From Armigeres subalbatus (lineage: Eukaryota; Arthropoda; Insecta; Diptera; Culicidae): a stretch of DNA of 64,000 nucleotides. Positions 20,255-31,862 of this stretch are shown here, piece by piece. Both the position numbers and the translations under genes were made by a program. Every line of letters starts with the position of its first letter. The first letter of the stretch is position 1. Under the pieces are notes generated by a model that ran no database searches, had not been told where the DNA came from, and saw nothing but the letters and a program-made list of their open reading frames with translations. The DNA lies in assembly GCF_024139115.2 (NCBI RefSeq), contig NC_085140.1, positions 464,879,401 to 464,943,400 on the forward strand, written 5' to 3'.

Positions 20255-22914
20255 TGGAAAAAAGTGTTTGATTTAAAGGCAAGATTGATACTTTAGAACC
20301 TGGCACGCTCTATTCATGACTGCATGTTCGAGATCAGAGGTTTACTTATATTCATAGTAAACATTGAATTGCCTTGAATATTGTTCATGTTTTTTATCTG
20401 ATTTCGATGCAAGAGAATGACGTTCTAGAACATGTTAAGCTCTATCTATGATCGCATTTCGATACAGTGTTTATCTTAAGGTCAGTATTACAAAATGTAA
20501 ACAAAGAGTAGGAAAAAGTAAGCAACGAGTTGCGTAGAATATTGTTAATGATTGTTTTTTGATTTTGATTTTGATTGATGTTCTAGAGCCTGGTAAGTTC
20601 TATTCATGACTGCATTCCGAGATCGGTGTTTGTCTTGAGTACAGTTTTAGAAAATGTAAACAAAAAGTAGGAAAAGTAAGCAAAGAGTTGCGTAGAATGT
20701 TGTTGATGATTGTTTTCTGGTTTTGATGCAAGATTGATGTTCTAGAGCCTGGTAAGTTCTATCCATGACTGCATTCCGAGATCAGTGTTTGTCTTGAGTT
20801 TGGTGTTTGAAAATGTAAACAAAGAGTAGGAAAAAGTAAGTGAAGAGTTGCGTAGAATGTTGTTAATGATTTTTTTTCTGATTTTGAGGCAAGATTGATG
20901 TTCTAGAGCCTGGTGAGTTCTATCCATGACTGCATTCCGAGATCAGTGTTTGTCTTTAGTACAGTTTTAGAAAATGTAAACAAACAGTAGGAAAAGGTAA
21001 GCAAAGAGTTGCGTAGAATGATTTTTTACTGATTTTGATGCAAAATTGATGTTCTAGAGCCTGGTAAGTTCTATCCATGACTGCATTCCGAGATCAGTGT
21101 TTGTCTTGAGTACAGTTTTAGAAAATGTAAACAAAGAGTAGGAAAAAGTAAGCAAAGAGTTGCGTAGAATGTTGTTAATGATTGTTTTCTGGTTTTGATG
21201 CAAGATTGATGTTCTAGAGCCTGGTAAGTTCTATCCATGACTGCATTCCGAGATCAGTGTTTGTCTTGAGTTCGGTGTTAGAAAATGTAAACAAAGAGTA
21301 GGAAAAAGTAAGCAAAGAGTTGCGTAGAATGTTGTTAATGATTGTTTTCTGATTTTGATGCAAGATTGATGTTCTAGAGCCTGGTAAGTTCTATCCATGA
21401 CTGCATTCCGAGATCAGTGTTTGTCTTGAGTTCGGTGTTAGAAAATGTAAACAAATAGTAGGAAAAAAGAAAGCAAAGAGTTGCGTAGAATGTTGTTAAT
21501 GATTGTTTTCTGGTTTGATTGATGTTCTAGAGCCTGGTAAGTTCTATCCATGACTGCATTCCGAGATCAGTGTTTGTCTTGAGTTCGGTGTTAGAAAATG
21601 TATACAAATGGTAGGAAAAAAGTAAGCAAAGAGTTGCGTAGAATGTTGTTAATGATTGTTTTCTGGTTTTGATGCAAGATTGATGTTCTAGAGCCTGGTA
21701 AGTTCTATCCATGACTGCATTCCGAGATCAGTGTTTGTCTTGAGTTCGGTGTTAGAAAATGTATACAAATAGTAGGAAAAAAGTAAGCAAAGAGTTGCGT
21801 AGATTGTTGTTAATGATTGTTTTCTGGTTTTGATGCAAGATTGATGTTCTAGAGCCTGGTAAGTTCTATCCATGACTGCATTCCGAGATCAGTGTTTGTC
21901 TTGAGTTCGGTGTTAGAAAATGTAAACAAAGAGTAGAAAAAAAGAAAGCAAAGAGTTGCTTAGAATGTTGTTAATGATTGTTTTCTAATTTTGATGCAAG
22001 ATTGATGTTCTAGAGCCTGGTAAGTTCTATCCATGACTGCATTCCGAGATCAGTGTTTGTCTTGAGTTCGGTGTTAGAAAATGTAAACAAATAGTAGGAA
22101 AAAAGAAAGCAAAGAGTTGCGTAGAATGTTGTTAATGATTGTTTTCTGGTTTTGATGCAAGATTGATGTTCTAGAGCCTGGTAAGTTCTATCCATGACTG
22201 CATTCCGAGATCAGTGTTTGTCTTGAGTTCGGTGTTAGAAAATGTATACAAATAGTAGGAAAAAAGTAAGCAAAGAGTTGCGTAGATTGTTGTTAATGAT
22301 TGTTTTCTGGTTTTGATGCAAGATTGATGTTCTAGAGCCTGGTAAGTTCTATCCATGACTGCATTCCGAGATCAGTGTTTGTCTTGAGTTCGGTGTTAGA
22401 AAATTTAAACAAAGAGTAGAAAAAAAGAAAGCAAAGAGTTGCTTAGAATGTTGTTAATGATTGTTTTCTAATTTTGATGCAAGATTGATGTTCTAGAGCC
22501 TGGTAAGTTCTATCCATGACTGCATTCCGAGATCAGTGTTTGTCTTGAGTTCGGTGTTAGAAAATGTAAACAAAGAGTAGGAAAAAGTAAGTGAAGAGTT
22601 GCGTAGAATGTTGTTAATGATTGTTTTCTGGTTTTGATGCAAGATTGATGTTCTAGAGCCTGGTAAGTTCTATCCATGACTGCATTCCGAGATCAGTGTT
22701 TGTCTTGAGTTCGGTGTTAGAAAATGTAAACAAAGAGTAGGAAACAGTAAGTGAAGAGTTGCGTAGAATGTTGTTAATGATTGTTTTCTGGTTTTGATGC
22801 AAGATTGATGTTCTAGAGCCTGGTAAGTTCTATCCATGACTGCATTCCGAGATCAGTGTTTGTCTTGAGTTCGGTGTTAGAAAATGTAAACAAAGAGTAG
22901 AAAAAAAAAAGCAA
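20255..22914 (+). repeat. 161-bp satellite array, block 1
   Basis: Units contain TTCTATCCATGACTGCATTC, GAGATCAGTGTTTGTCTTGAG and GTTGCGTAGAATGTTGTTAA. Measured spacings of GTTCTAGAGCCTGG are 160-161 bp, with one 153-bp unit near 21524. The first two or three units (20255-20520) are strongly diverged, as at array edges. Diagnostic variants such as TTGCTTAGAATG recur exactly 483 bp apart (21957, 22440), a three-unit higher-order repeat. The repeated 61-codon minus-strand frames are a by-product of the unit. Confidence 0.95.
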
Positions 22915-24159
22915 TGGGTAATGTTTTTAACATAACCGAGAGTAGACGTAGGACTTGTATAAACGTAACGTATTTACAATTAACTTTTAACTTTTGGATC
23001 TATGGAGTTTGATGATAGGTTATGATATTGGAAACGACGACTTCCATGCTGTGTAGAATTATTAATTTCTTTATTCGAAACTTCTGGATATAAATGAGTG
23101 GAAATAAAACTAACAATAATTTCAATAATTTCTCAGAAAATGAAAACCAAAGTATAAAATAATGTTTATTTAAATATCCTTCTGGAGAATATTTTTTGCG
23201 GACTTTTTAAAAACAATTACATGTAATACGGCGAAATTTTCTAATATAAAATGAATACTAACCCTACTGCTGAAGTGCTGATTATGCATCTTTTATTGCT
23301 AATGCCTTATGCGAATGAATGAAAGTAATTATTTTAATCAAATTTTTATTTTCATCAGTGTAGTTAATTTTTTTTGCTGGGGAATCAGAACTGTTATAGT
23401 ATAACCATGTTTTAATGTACGTGTTGGTACCACAACTTAACATATGGTCAGTCATATGCCATGACTCGTACCCATCCCGGTATCATGTGGATTATGAAAC
23501 CAATCACTTTCCGTGGATGAGCAATCCAAATCTCTCTGGACTAATTTTATTTTTCTTCATCTACCACCGCTGCCATCGCTGCCTCAGTCATCATCGGCCT
23601 CTATCCGACCATCATCAATTACAGAATGACAAAAAAGCGCCCTCTTCCTTAATGCATATTCGCAGACCCACCGGCAGTTCTCCCGCTGGCGATTGTATGC
23701 TGTGCAGGTAAACACAGCGAACAAACGAATGAAACGAATGTGCGAGTAAAAACACGTCAATACGCGCTGCTGTCAAGAATTGTAATGACACGCACACGGC
23801 AGGCACTGCTTCTTTTATACACAAAGAAAATCTTGCGGTGGACTCGAAGGCCCGTGGCATACTGCATTCTGAAGTCTGTATTAGGAATGCACGGGTTGGG
23901 TTATATATGAAATTTTTATTGGCTTTGACAAGAATTGAAAATTTCAATTACTTATCGTTGATAATCTTAAGTTTCAATGAAACTGACAAATTGCTGGAGA
24001 GTGTCCGAGTCGATTGATATATAAATCTTCAAAATTCATCGAAAAATAAAGGCGCTAGTAACGTTTGAAATCTTCCCTCTCAGCGTAACGCTCTCGATTT
24101 CCAAAAATCTAAATGACACCCAGTATAGTAAAGAAAGGCGTAAGTCCTACGTCAAAAGG
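22915..24159. mobile_element. 1.25-kb insertion in the satellite
   Basis: The satellite is interrupted between two copies of AAGCAA (22909-22914 and 24160-24165), which look like a target duplication. The insert carries inverted subterminal motifs GACGTAGGACTTGTA near 22945 and GTAAGTCCTACGTC near 24140. A run of ten A's stands just left of it, inside the satellite. Short open frames at 23415-23711 (plus) and 23615-23947 (minus) are unrecognised. The class of element is unclear. Confidence 0.6.
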
Positions 24160-26005
24160 AAGCAAAGAGTTGCGTAGAATGTTGTTAATGATTGTTTTCT
24201 GGTTTTGATGCAAGATTGATGTTCTAGAGCCTGGTAAGTTCTATCCATGACTGCATTCCGAGATCAGTGTTTGTCTTGAGTACAGTTTTAGAAAATGTAA
24301 ACAAAGAGTAGGAAAAAGTAAGCAAAGAGTTGCGTAGAATGTTGTTAATGATTGTTTTCTGGTTTTGATGCAAGATTGATGTTCTAGAGCCTGGTAAGTT
24401 CTATCCATGACTGCATTCCGAGATCAGTGTTTGTCTTGAGTTCGGTGTTAGAAAATGTAAACAAAGAGTAGAGAAAAAATAAGCAAAGAGTTGCGTAGAA
24501 TGATGTTAATGATTGTTTTCTGGTTTTGATGCAAGATTGATGTTCTAGAGCCTGGTAAGTTCTATCCATGACTGCATTCCGAGATCAGTGTTTGTCTTGA
24601 GTTCGGTGTTAGAAAATGTATACAAATAGTAGGAAAAAAGTAAGCAAAGAGTTGCGTAGATTGTTGTTAATGATTGTTTTCTGGTTTTGATGCAAGATTG
24701 ATGTTCTAGAGCCTGGTAAGTTCTATCCATGACTGCATTCCGAGATCAGTGTTTGTCTTGAGTTCGGTGTTAGAAAATGTAAACAAAGAGTAGGAAAAAA
24801 GTAAGCAAAGAGTTGCGTAGATTGTTGTTAATGATTGATTTCTGGTTTTGATGCAAGATTGATGTTCTAGAGCCTGGTAAGTTCTATCCATGACTGCATT
24901 CCGAGATCAGTGTTTGTCTTGAGTTCGGTGTTAGAAAATGTAAACAAAGAGTAGAAAAAAAGAAAGCAAAGAGTTGCTTAGAATGTTGTTAATGATTGTT
25001 TTCTAATTTTGATGCAAGATTGATATTCTAGAGCCTGGTAAGTTCTATCCATGACTGCATTCCGAGATCAGTGTTTATCTTGAGTTCGGTGTTAGAAAAT
25101 GTAAACAAAGAGTAGAAAAAAAGTAAGCAAAGAGTTGCGTAGAATGTTGTTAATGATTGTTTTCTGGTTTTGATGCAAGATTGATGTTCTAGAGCCTGGT
25201 AAGTTCTATCCATGACTGCATTCCGAGATCAGTGTTTGTCTTGAGTACAGTTTTAGAAGATGTAAACAAAGAGTAGAAAAAAAGAAAGTAAAGAGTTGCG
25301 TAGAATGTTGTTAATGATTGTTTTTTGGTTTTGATGCAAGATTGATATTCTAGAGCCTGGTAAGTTCTATCCATGACTGCATTCCGAGATCAGTGTTTAT
25401 CTTGAGTACAGTTTTAGAAAATGTAAACAAAGAGTAGGGAAAAGTAAGCAAAGAGTTCCGTAGAATGTTGTTAATGATTGTTTTTTGGTTTTGATGCAAG
25501 ATTGATATTCTAAAGCCTAGTAAGTTCTATCCATGACTGCATTCCGAGATCAGTGTTTATCTTGAGTACAGTTTTAGAAAATGTAAACAAAGAGTAGGAA
25601 AAAGTAAGCAAAGAGTTGCGTAGAATGTTGTTAATGATTGTTTTCTGGTTTCGATGCAAGATTGATGTTCTAGAGCCTGGTAAGTTCTATCCATGACTGC
25701 ATTCCGAGATCAGTGTTTGTCTTGAGTTCGGTGTAAGAAAATGTAAATAAAGAGTAGAAAAAAAGTAAGCAAAGAGTTGCGCAGAATGTTGTTAATGATT
25801 GTTTTCTGGTTTTGATGCAAGATTGATGTTCTAGAGCCTGGTAAGTTCTATCCATGACTGCATTCCGAGATCAGTGTTTGTCTCGAGTTCGGTGTTAGAA
25901 AATGTAAACAAAGAGTAGAAAAAAATAAAGCAAAGAGTTGCGTAGAATGTTGTTAATGATTGTTTTCTGATTTTGATGCAAGATTGATGTTCTAGAGCCT
26001 GGTAA
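24160..26005 (+). repeat. 161-bp satellite array, block 2
   Basis: About eleven more units in the same orientation, with the same variants as block 1, including TTGCTTAGAATG near 24975. The left edge resumes in the same phase at AAGCAAAGAGTTGCG. Confidence 0.95.
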
Positions 26006-26306
26006 GGCTGTGAACCATTCCACCGATTCGTTTAACTTTTTAGTTAAAATTTGACATTCCGATGGTTATTTTTCAATCGTGGTTAAAATTTTACTCCGAA
26101 GCCGACCCATTTGAGTTTTGACAGATTGATTGTTATTTGGAACGAAATGGATTTGGCGCCAATTTTCTCGCGAACAAAGTTTAACTATCGAACTGTCAAA
26201 TCTAACCATGCTCCGGAGCAGGGTTATTTTTAACCACGGCGAAATAACCATCGAACTGTCAAATTTTAACTAAAAATTAAACGAAACCGTGGAATGGTTC
26301 ACAGCC
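26006..26306. mobile_element. MITE with TAA duplication inside the satellite (PIF/Harbinger-like)
   Basis: The inverted ends GGCTGTGAACCATTCCACCG and GGCTGTGAACCATTCCACGG continue with few mismatches for about 60 bases. TAA is duplicated at 26003-26005 and 26307-26309, and the satellite consensus GGTAAGTTC gives the empty site. TAA targets are typical of PIF/Harbinger; the assignment is inference. 301 bp, non-coding. Confidence 0.9.
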
Positions 26307-26735
26307 TAAGTTCTATCCATGACTGCATTCCGAGATCAGTGTTTGACTTGAGTTCAGTGTTAGAAAATGTAAACAAAGAGTAGGAAAAAGTAAGTGAAGA
26401 GTTGCGTAGAATGTTGTTAATGATTGTTTTCTGGCAAGATTGATGTTCTAGAGCCTGGTAAATTCTATCCATGACTGCATTCCGAGATCAGTGTTTGTCT
26501 TGAGTACAGTTTTAGAAGATGTAAACAAAGAGTTGGAAAAAGTAAGCAAAGAGTGGCGTAGAATGTTGATATCATTTTTTTTCTGATTATGATGCAAGAT
26601 TGATGTTCTAAAGCCTGGTAAGCTCTATCCATGACTACATTCGGAGATCAGTGTTTGTCTTGAGTTCAGTGTTGGAAAATGGTAACAATCAGTAAGTACA
26701 AGTAAACGAAAAGTTGCGTAGAATGTTGTTAATGG
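26307..26735 (+). repeat. 161-bp satellite array, block 3 and decaying right edge
   Basis: Two to three units follow the MITE and become more diverged toward 26735, as the left edge does. The sequence after it (26736-27060) holds no gene. Confidence 0.85.
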
Positions 26736-27062
26736 TTTGGTTGGAGATTTGATTTACGTGTTTGTGTGTGATTTGAAATTTTAAATTGCAGGTTAGTTTT
26801 GGAAGCATGATTTGAACACTTTATATGGAGATCGGTTTGAAACTATATAAAACTTATGTGGAATTAGTGAACACTCATAGTTGAACCGAAAAAAAAACTG
26901 TGTGAGTTTATTTGTTAATTTTTTTTAATTTATTGTGAATCTCATGAATGTCATAGTTCTCCGTTCGGTCGAAAGGTTAAAGCTCACACTGAAGAAAAAA
27001 CTCACTATAAAACAGCAACTTGAATTAAATAGTAGAACAAAATAATGATAATAAAACTGTAA

Positions 27063-28461
27063 TAGCCTATTCAGATTGGGCTATTTATGACTTTGTTAAG
27101 TGAGAGGGTATCCAATTATTACGAGGTGTTCAGACTGCAGCAAGATAATATATCTTGACGTTTCCATGTTTCCTCATTTGCACGCTAATACAGGGTTGAA
27201 TTCAAGGAGAGTTTTAAAATTTAATTTGCGAAATCAAGCATTTGTGAGGCGACAATCGAACATTTTTTTCTGAACAAAGTTTCTACGAAAAAAAATATAT
27301 GAAAAGGGATTTTCGAAGAATATTTGAAGCTCTCATTAAGGATAATGAGCGAAGCTACATTCATTAGTTGGATGCGCCGTTCTTCGGGGAATCAGACTAT
27401 TCCTCAATTTATTTTTAAGTTTAAAAAGTATTTTGATTCTGTACTATGATCGAACGGAGATTTGATAGAAAATATAGATACTTTTGGGAATTCTCACAAA
27501 TAAATAAAAAAAAGGACGATTGGACCAATTTTCAAGAATATTATCGAACTAAAATGTATTTCCACCAGTATCTCCATGTATGAAGGGCAACTCAGCCATT
27601 TTTTTTTTCAAAAATGGAAACTGAACCATTGCGTTCTACTCGACAATCAATGATACAGCTCCTAACAAAATCGAATCGTGTGAATGTGATATAATTTAAA
27701 CTGGATTTTGGATAAATTAATGCATTACCAATCCATGTTTTATTTAAGGTTATTCTACTTTATATATACATCCCATTCAAATCGTACAGTTGTCCCACGT
27801 GAAAATGTTGAAATCCAAAGTATATTAAGCCATTCAAGGAGCAGAATTGAAACAATTTATGAAATCATGTTTATTCATCAAATATATTCGTTTTACAACC
27901 ATTCCTACGTTTTAATTGTCTTCCGCATTGGCTCTTGAATTTTGAAAATTTATTCGATTTTTCTATTTAATCTAGGTTTAAGTTAAATACTTCATGTTAA
28001 TTCTAGAGAGCATCTGTTTTTAAACAATTCATGTTGAATAAGTGGAGAATAAATAATTATCATCATTATTTTCATCATATAAAATGCTTTCCACAAAACC
28101 ATCACAATCCGAGTTATTCTTCAGCGCTCAGAAGATTTCCATCTAACATGCATTCGACCCAGCTGCGACAGAAAGAGCATGACTATCAACTACGAAACGA
28201 AATGAAAACAGAGAATTTTCTCTCTGGCAAAGAGAGCGTGACGCTTGTCAGTTTTGTTTTGTTGAATTTCTCCCTGCATCCCAGTTAGAACGAAAACTCT
28301 CTCGTAATAATTGTTCGTAATAAATTCTTCATGACTCTTTTTAGCGGGTATCTTTGACAGCGCAAAATGTATGGAATATTACGTAAATAATGACATCATA
28401 AAGCGATCATACCCTGAAACGCCAATTATTATGTCATTAATGGCGTAATTTGAATAGGCTA
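27063..28461. mobile_element. Inverted-repeat element with TAGCCTATTCA ends, TAA target
   Basis: The left end TAGCCTATTCAGATTGGGC and the inverse right end TAGCCTATTCAAATTACGC match at about 27 of 32 positions and are flanked by TAA (27060-27062, 28462-28464). The 1.4-kb interior contains no recognisable gene; the small frames at 27708-27938 and 28031-28288 are not convincing. Confidence 0.65.
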
Positions 28462-28487
28462 TAAGAGAGTAGAACCGGCGGTAGATG

Positions 28488-28704
28488 TAGGGATTGAGAC
28501 GGGTATTATAAAATAAATATAAACTGAACAAGAGGGCATATACATTGGACATGAGTGCCCAATGCGAGAGTGACAGATGAGCGGAGTTAGCCTTCAGTTT
28601 TGTGATGTATTTCGCGGGAAGAAGTAATGCTTTCGAGCTGCTGCGGATCGGGCAGCAGCTGGAGATGGCTGATTCGGATGAAGCCGTCTCCTCCGAACAC
28701 GACA
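28488..28704 (+). repeat. Uninterrupted copy of the dispersed repeat (empty site)
   Basis: From TAGGGATTGAG to CCGAACACGACA it is the intact counterpart of 6785-6815 plus 13083-13089 plus 18534-18712. Its stretch ATAAAATAAATATAAACTG carries both insertion points without the elements. Sequence to 28930 beyond it shows no gene. Confidence 0.85.
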
Positions 28705-29185
28705 GGGAGATGCTATGGAAACATTTTTGTAGTCACTACCGACAAATTGTCCCTACACTAATAAAGCACTTTGGAGGGATAATTCACAAAAACTTTAACA
28801 CACACGATGTTCAACGAACACGTAATAGCAAAAATAACTATAAATAACGAATTAAAACAAAGAGTTGAAACATAAAAACATTAAAAAATCGCATTGATAT
28901 CAAACACGACGGTAAATAAGCAGTGATACCAGTTGCCTATGGCACACAGAGAAAAAAAAAGTTGGGATTCCAACAATGTTCTAATTTTATTTCAACAATA
29001 TGAGAAAATTGGTATTTTTGACAGCTAAACCTTTTCATTCAAATAAAAAATTTATTGATTTGAAAGTATTTGTTTCGTTCAAAATTCTTATTTTCACAGT
29101 CAAAATTTTCAGAACAATAATTTCAAAACAATCAAGCAAACCTAAACTTATCACAATTTTGGCAACACTGGCAAGTAGAAGTATA

Positions 29186-29726
29186 ATGTAACTGGCAGTC
29201 AACGACTGTCTGTCAGTAACAATTGCGGGAAAACGGCAGTGGAAAATTTCTTGACTGGAACAGGTAATCAATTTATTTTAATAATATATGTTTAAAGCTT
29301 AATATAAGTATTATGTTTTAGTCTCTGATTCGTTGGCGAGAAGTAAAGGCACAGTTTAAAATGGCCACTAATTGGACCGTTCGTTCACTTTAACCAAATT
29401 GCCGAGCAAATTGCAATGCCGTACGGTCGGCCGAAAGGCACTGGACCACACACGGATTGATTCAGAAACGCCCATAAATTGGAACCACCTCAACGATTCC
29501 CACAACTATGACGACGCTGGTAAATATGGTGGCCACGGAATTGGCAAAGGTGGCGGCTGCCACTTCTGGAATGATAGCCCGGCGAAAACTCCCGTCACCG
29601 TGTACGCTTCAATGTGGCAGCAGAATTGGCAATCAGTTAAATCCTTTTCGCAGAATATCAACGTTGTTTGTTAAAATAGTGGAAATACGGGCAAAATCAG
29701 AATTTGTATATATGAAGAAATAAAGA
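29186..29726 (+). pseudogene. Possible relic of a small intron-containing gene
   Basis: A possible 5' exon ends CTGGAACAG at 29262, followed by a 58-bp AT-rich segment with GTAATC at its start and TATTATGTTTTAG at its end (about 29263-29320). Next comes an exon-like stretch with ATG at 29360 whose frame stops after ten codons. The next frame stays open for about 95 codons (29375-29674) with a peculiar glycine- and histidine-rich stretch GKYGGHGIGKGGGCHFW. AATAAA follows at about 29719. A frameshift near 29390 would separate start and body. I do not recognise the product. Confidence 0.3.
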
Positions 29727-30034
29727 CAAAACATTCTATTTAAATACAAATCAAATTGATTTAATTATATGCATGATTTTATTTTGGCAAAATTAAATTG
29801 AAAAACCACATATGAAAATGAAAGTAAACATGACTTGTTGTTTTGAAAGTATCACTAGTTGATTTTAATGTAAAACACACATGTCGTTTTGAGAGGAAAA
29901 TGTTGTTTTGAAAGATTTGACGCTTATCAATGTTCTTGCGAAATGACAAATTTTGCATTGGTAGATTTAACAATCCTATACTTTCTACTGAAAATCACTA
30001 ACTAATTTTCTTAGTTTTACCAACGTTTTTTTAC

Positions 30035-30337
30035 CTGTCATAAGACGAGTTTAAACAATCCCATTGAATTCCACCACTTAATTGTATCTTGACAGATACG
30101 TATTTCGACCTCAACAGTAAGGCCGTCTTCAGTGTCTCGTACTTGACTCGAGTCAAGACCTGTTGATTATATGACCTGACTCGAGTCAAGTACGAGACAC
30201 TGAAGACGGCCTTACTGTTGAGGTCGAAATACGTATCTGTCAAGATACAATTAAGTGGTGGAATTCAATGGGATTGTTTAAACTCGTCTTATGACAGGTG
30301 AAAACATTCCACTAAAAAGCTCAAAATAATTTTCTTA
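30035..30337 (+). mobile_element. Foldback element with 13-bp target duplication, copy 1
   Basis: 30035-30297 is a nearly perfect palindrome (CTGTCATAAGACGAG ... CTCGTCTTATGACAG) centred near 30166. A 40-base unpaired tail ending AATAATTTTCTTA follows. AACGTTTTTTTAC flanks both sides (30022-30034 and 30338-30350). A second copy at 46140-46411 has the same tail and its own 12-bp duplication, which fixes the boundaries. Confidence 0.88.
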
Positions 30338-30431
30338 ACGTTTTTTTACTTTTACCAACGATTTTTTTTTTGTGTGCATATACTCAATCCAGTTGAAACC
30401 CGAAATTGGGTGCTAGGGGGCGTTGGGTACG

Positions 30432-30705
30432 TTAAGGTGATTATAGAATGAAGTCCGTGGTGAATTTCAAATTCACCACACGTTTATCTACATACATTTC
30501 CAAAACCCCAAATCTGGCGTAATAGTTTTCGTACAGTGCCGAAACTCAAATCATGATTGTTCAGCATAACTATGCAAACGATCTTCCATTATTTCAGCCC
30601 TATACGCGTTATGGTTTTTTCATCTCGTGCTCTTGAAAAAAATATTGGAAAAGCACGTGGTTTACAAAATGGCCGATTTCTGGCTTCATTCTATAATCAC
30701 CTTAA
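30432..30705. mobile_element. TTAA-flanked MITE (piggyBac-like target)
   Basis: Both ends carry GGTGATTATAGAATGAAG as an 18-base perfect inverted repeat just inside TTAA (30432-30435, 30702-30705). TTAA duplications are typical of piggyBac, though these ends do not start with the usual CCY, so the class is inference. Confidence 0.85.
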
Positions 30706-30781
30706 ACCAAATTCGGAAGTGGTGCGCTGAAAAGCGCTTCGCGATATGAAAACAGCGCACCACTTCCGAGTTTAGGTTTAA
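30702..30781. repeat. Tiny TTAA-flanked hairpin sharing a TTAA with the MITE
   Basis: Arms of about 23 bases (ending TCGGAAGTGGTGCGCT) face each other across a 25-base loop, and TTAA stands at 30702-30705 and 30778-30781. Fifteen inner arm bases pair perfectly. It could be a minimal foldback element or a microRNA-like precursor. Confidence 0.65.
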
Positions 30782-30834
30782 TATACGGATTGTGAGAAAA
30801 ATCCAACTTCGCTATCCCCCAATTCCGGATAATA

Positions 30835-31054
30835 TAGACACTATAGGTTCCATAGACGAGCGCAGGCACGGTTGGGTCATTTCGATTAAGTGTGTTTTTC
30901 CACTTTTTCACAGTGTACCACGCGAATTTGACGTCACACGCTCCGTTGCATGGATTGCAATCGTGACGTCATGCTCGTTTGGCTACACTAACTGACAGTT
31001 CGTTTGGCTACACTCGCCTTCGCCTCAGCTCGTCTATGGAACCTATAGTGTCTA
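30835..31054. mobile_element. MITE with TAGACACTATAGG ends, TA target
   Basis: Inverted ends TAGACACTATAGGTTCCATA continue perfectly to about 27 bases (GACGAGC) and are flanked by TA (30833-30834, 31055-31056). The interior holds two TGACGTCA-type motifs around 30930-30970 and a direct repeat of GTTTGGCTACACT. Confidence 0.88.
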
Positions 31055-31056
31055 TA

Positions 31057-31862
31057 CTGGATAAGAGAAACGCGGATAGAAAATATCTGAGACGAGACCT
31101 GCAAAAACGCTGCTTCTTTTCTCTTGTTTTGACACTTATTCTTCTTTTCATCACAGTTGACCATCGAGTTTCAACTGTTTACTTGACTGTTTCACCTAAG
31201 CCCCAGGTGGACCCTTCTGAGCACAATAAAAGTGTATCCAATTCACGAAATAGTTAATTCATTTTCATAAGGATTTTTATACCGGGAACAAAACACAGCT
31301 TTATTACTGATTATTAACAAGCTAAACGGAAGGTTTGGAATACTCGTTAAAGTAAAAAAGTCTTGATAAAACAAAAATGATGTGGAATATTTTATTTGGG
31401 ATACCAATACTTTCACTCAAAAAGTTGCTGGTTGCACCTGACAGTTCGTGACAGCAGTTGACTGGCAGCAGCTGAAGTTACATTTTTTCCTCTTTGCAGG
31501 TCTCGTCTCAGGAAAATATGACTCTGCCAACACTGCAGTCAATCTTCTTTATCAAAGACCAAAAGATGAAAGAAAGAAATGGTTTATGTAGATAAAATCT
31601 CACAATCCGCTGTTTAATGTGTCCACGTCACATAACAATAGAATCCAATAAACAATGCAATTTTATTTCATATTTTATTGCAACCTAATGTAAAATTCAT
31701 TAAAATTTGTTTATTCAAAATGGTATAAAATCGAATTTAGCCGTTTACAGTATTTGAGCCAACATATTGGCTGCTAGACAGGTCTCCCGCTCGATTGACT
31801 GCTGTTTTTTGACGGTTCGATTGGCGGCACATACCTATCCGCGTTTCTCTTATTCAGGCCTC
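31057..31862. mobile_element. Possible inverted-repeat element with AGAGAAACGCGGATA arms
   Basis: CTGGATAAGAGAAACGCGGAT at the left and its inverse at 31838-31862 differ by one or two bases. The interval includes the hAT-like MITE at 31087-31511. No clear target duplication is seen, so this may be two inverted fragments. Confidence 0.4.
31087..31511. mobile_element. hAT-like MITE with 8-bp duplication
   Basis: GAAAATAT is duplicated exactly at 31079-31086 and 31512-31519. The inverted ends read CTGAGACGAGACCTGCAAA. An 8-bp duplication is the hAT hallmark. 425 bp, no gene. Confidence 0.88.

Noticed and set aside
23415..23947. Open frames within the satellite insertion as genes
   Set aside because: Short, overlapping on opposite strands, and without recognisable domains.
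20742..25855. Repeated 61-codon minus-strand frames beginning MDRTYQALEHQ
   Set aside because: They recur with the 161-bp satellite unit and overlap each other; the period is not a multiple of three and no coding signal remains.
19916..26735. CRISPR-like arrays
   Set aside because: The repeats are contiguous tandem units without unique spacers, there are no cas genes, and the DNA is eukaryotic.
28486..28755. TGTAGGGA...TCCCTACA as ends of an inverted-repeat element
   Set aside because: No target duplication, and copy 1 diverges at 18713 before the supposed right end, so the eight-base match is probably chance.
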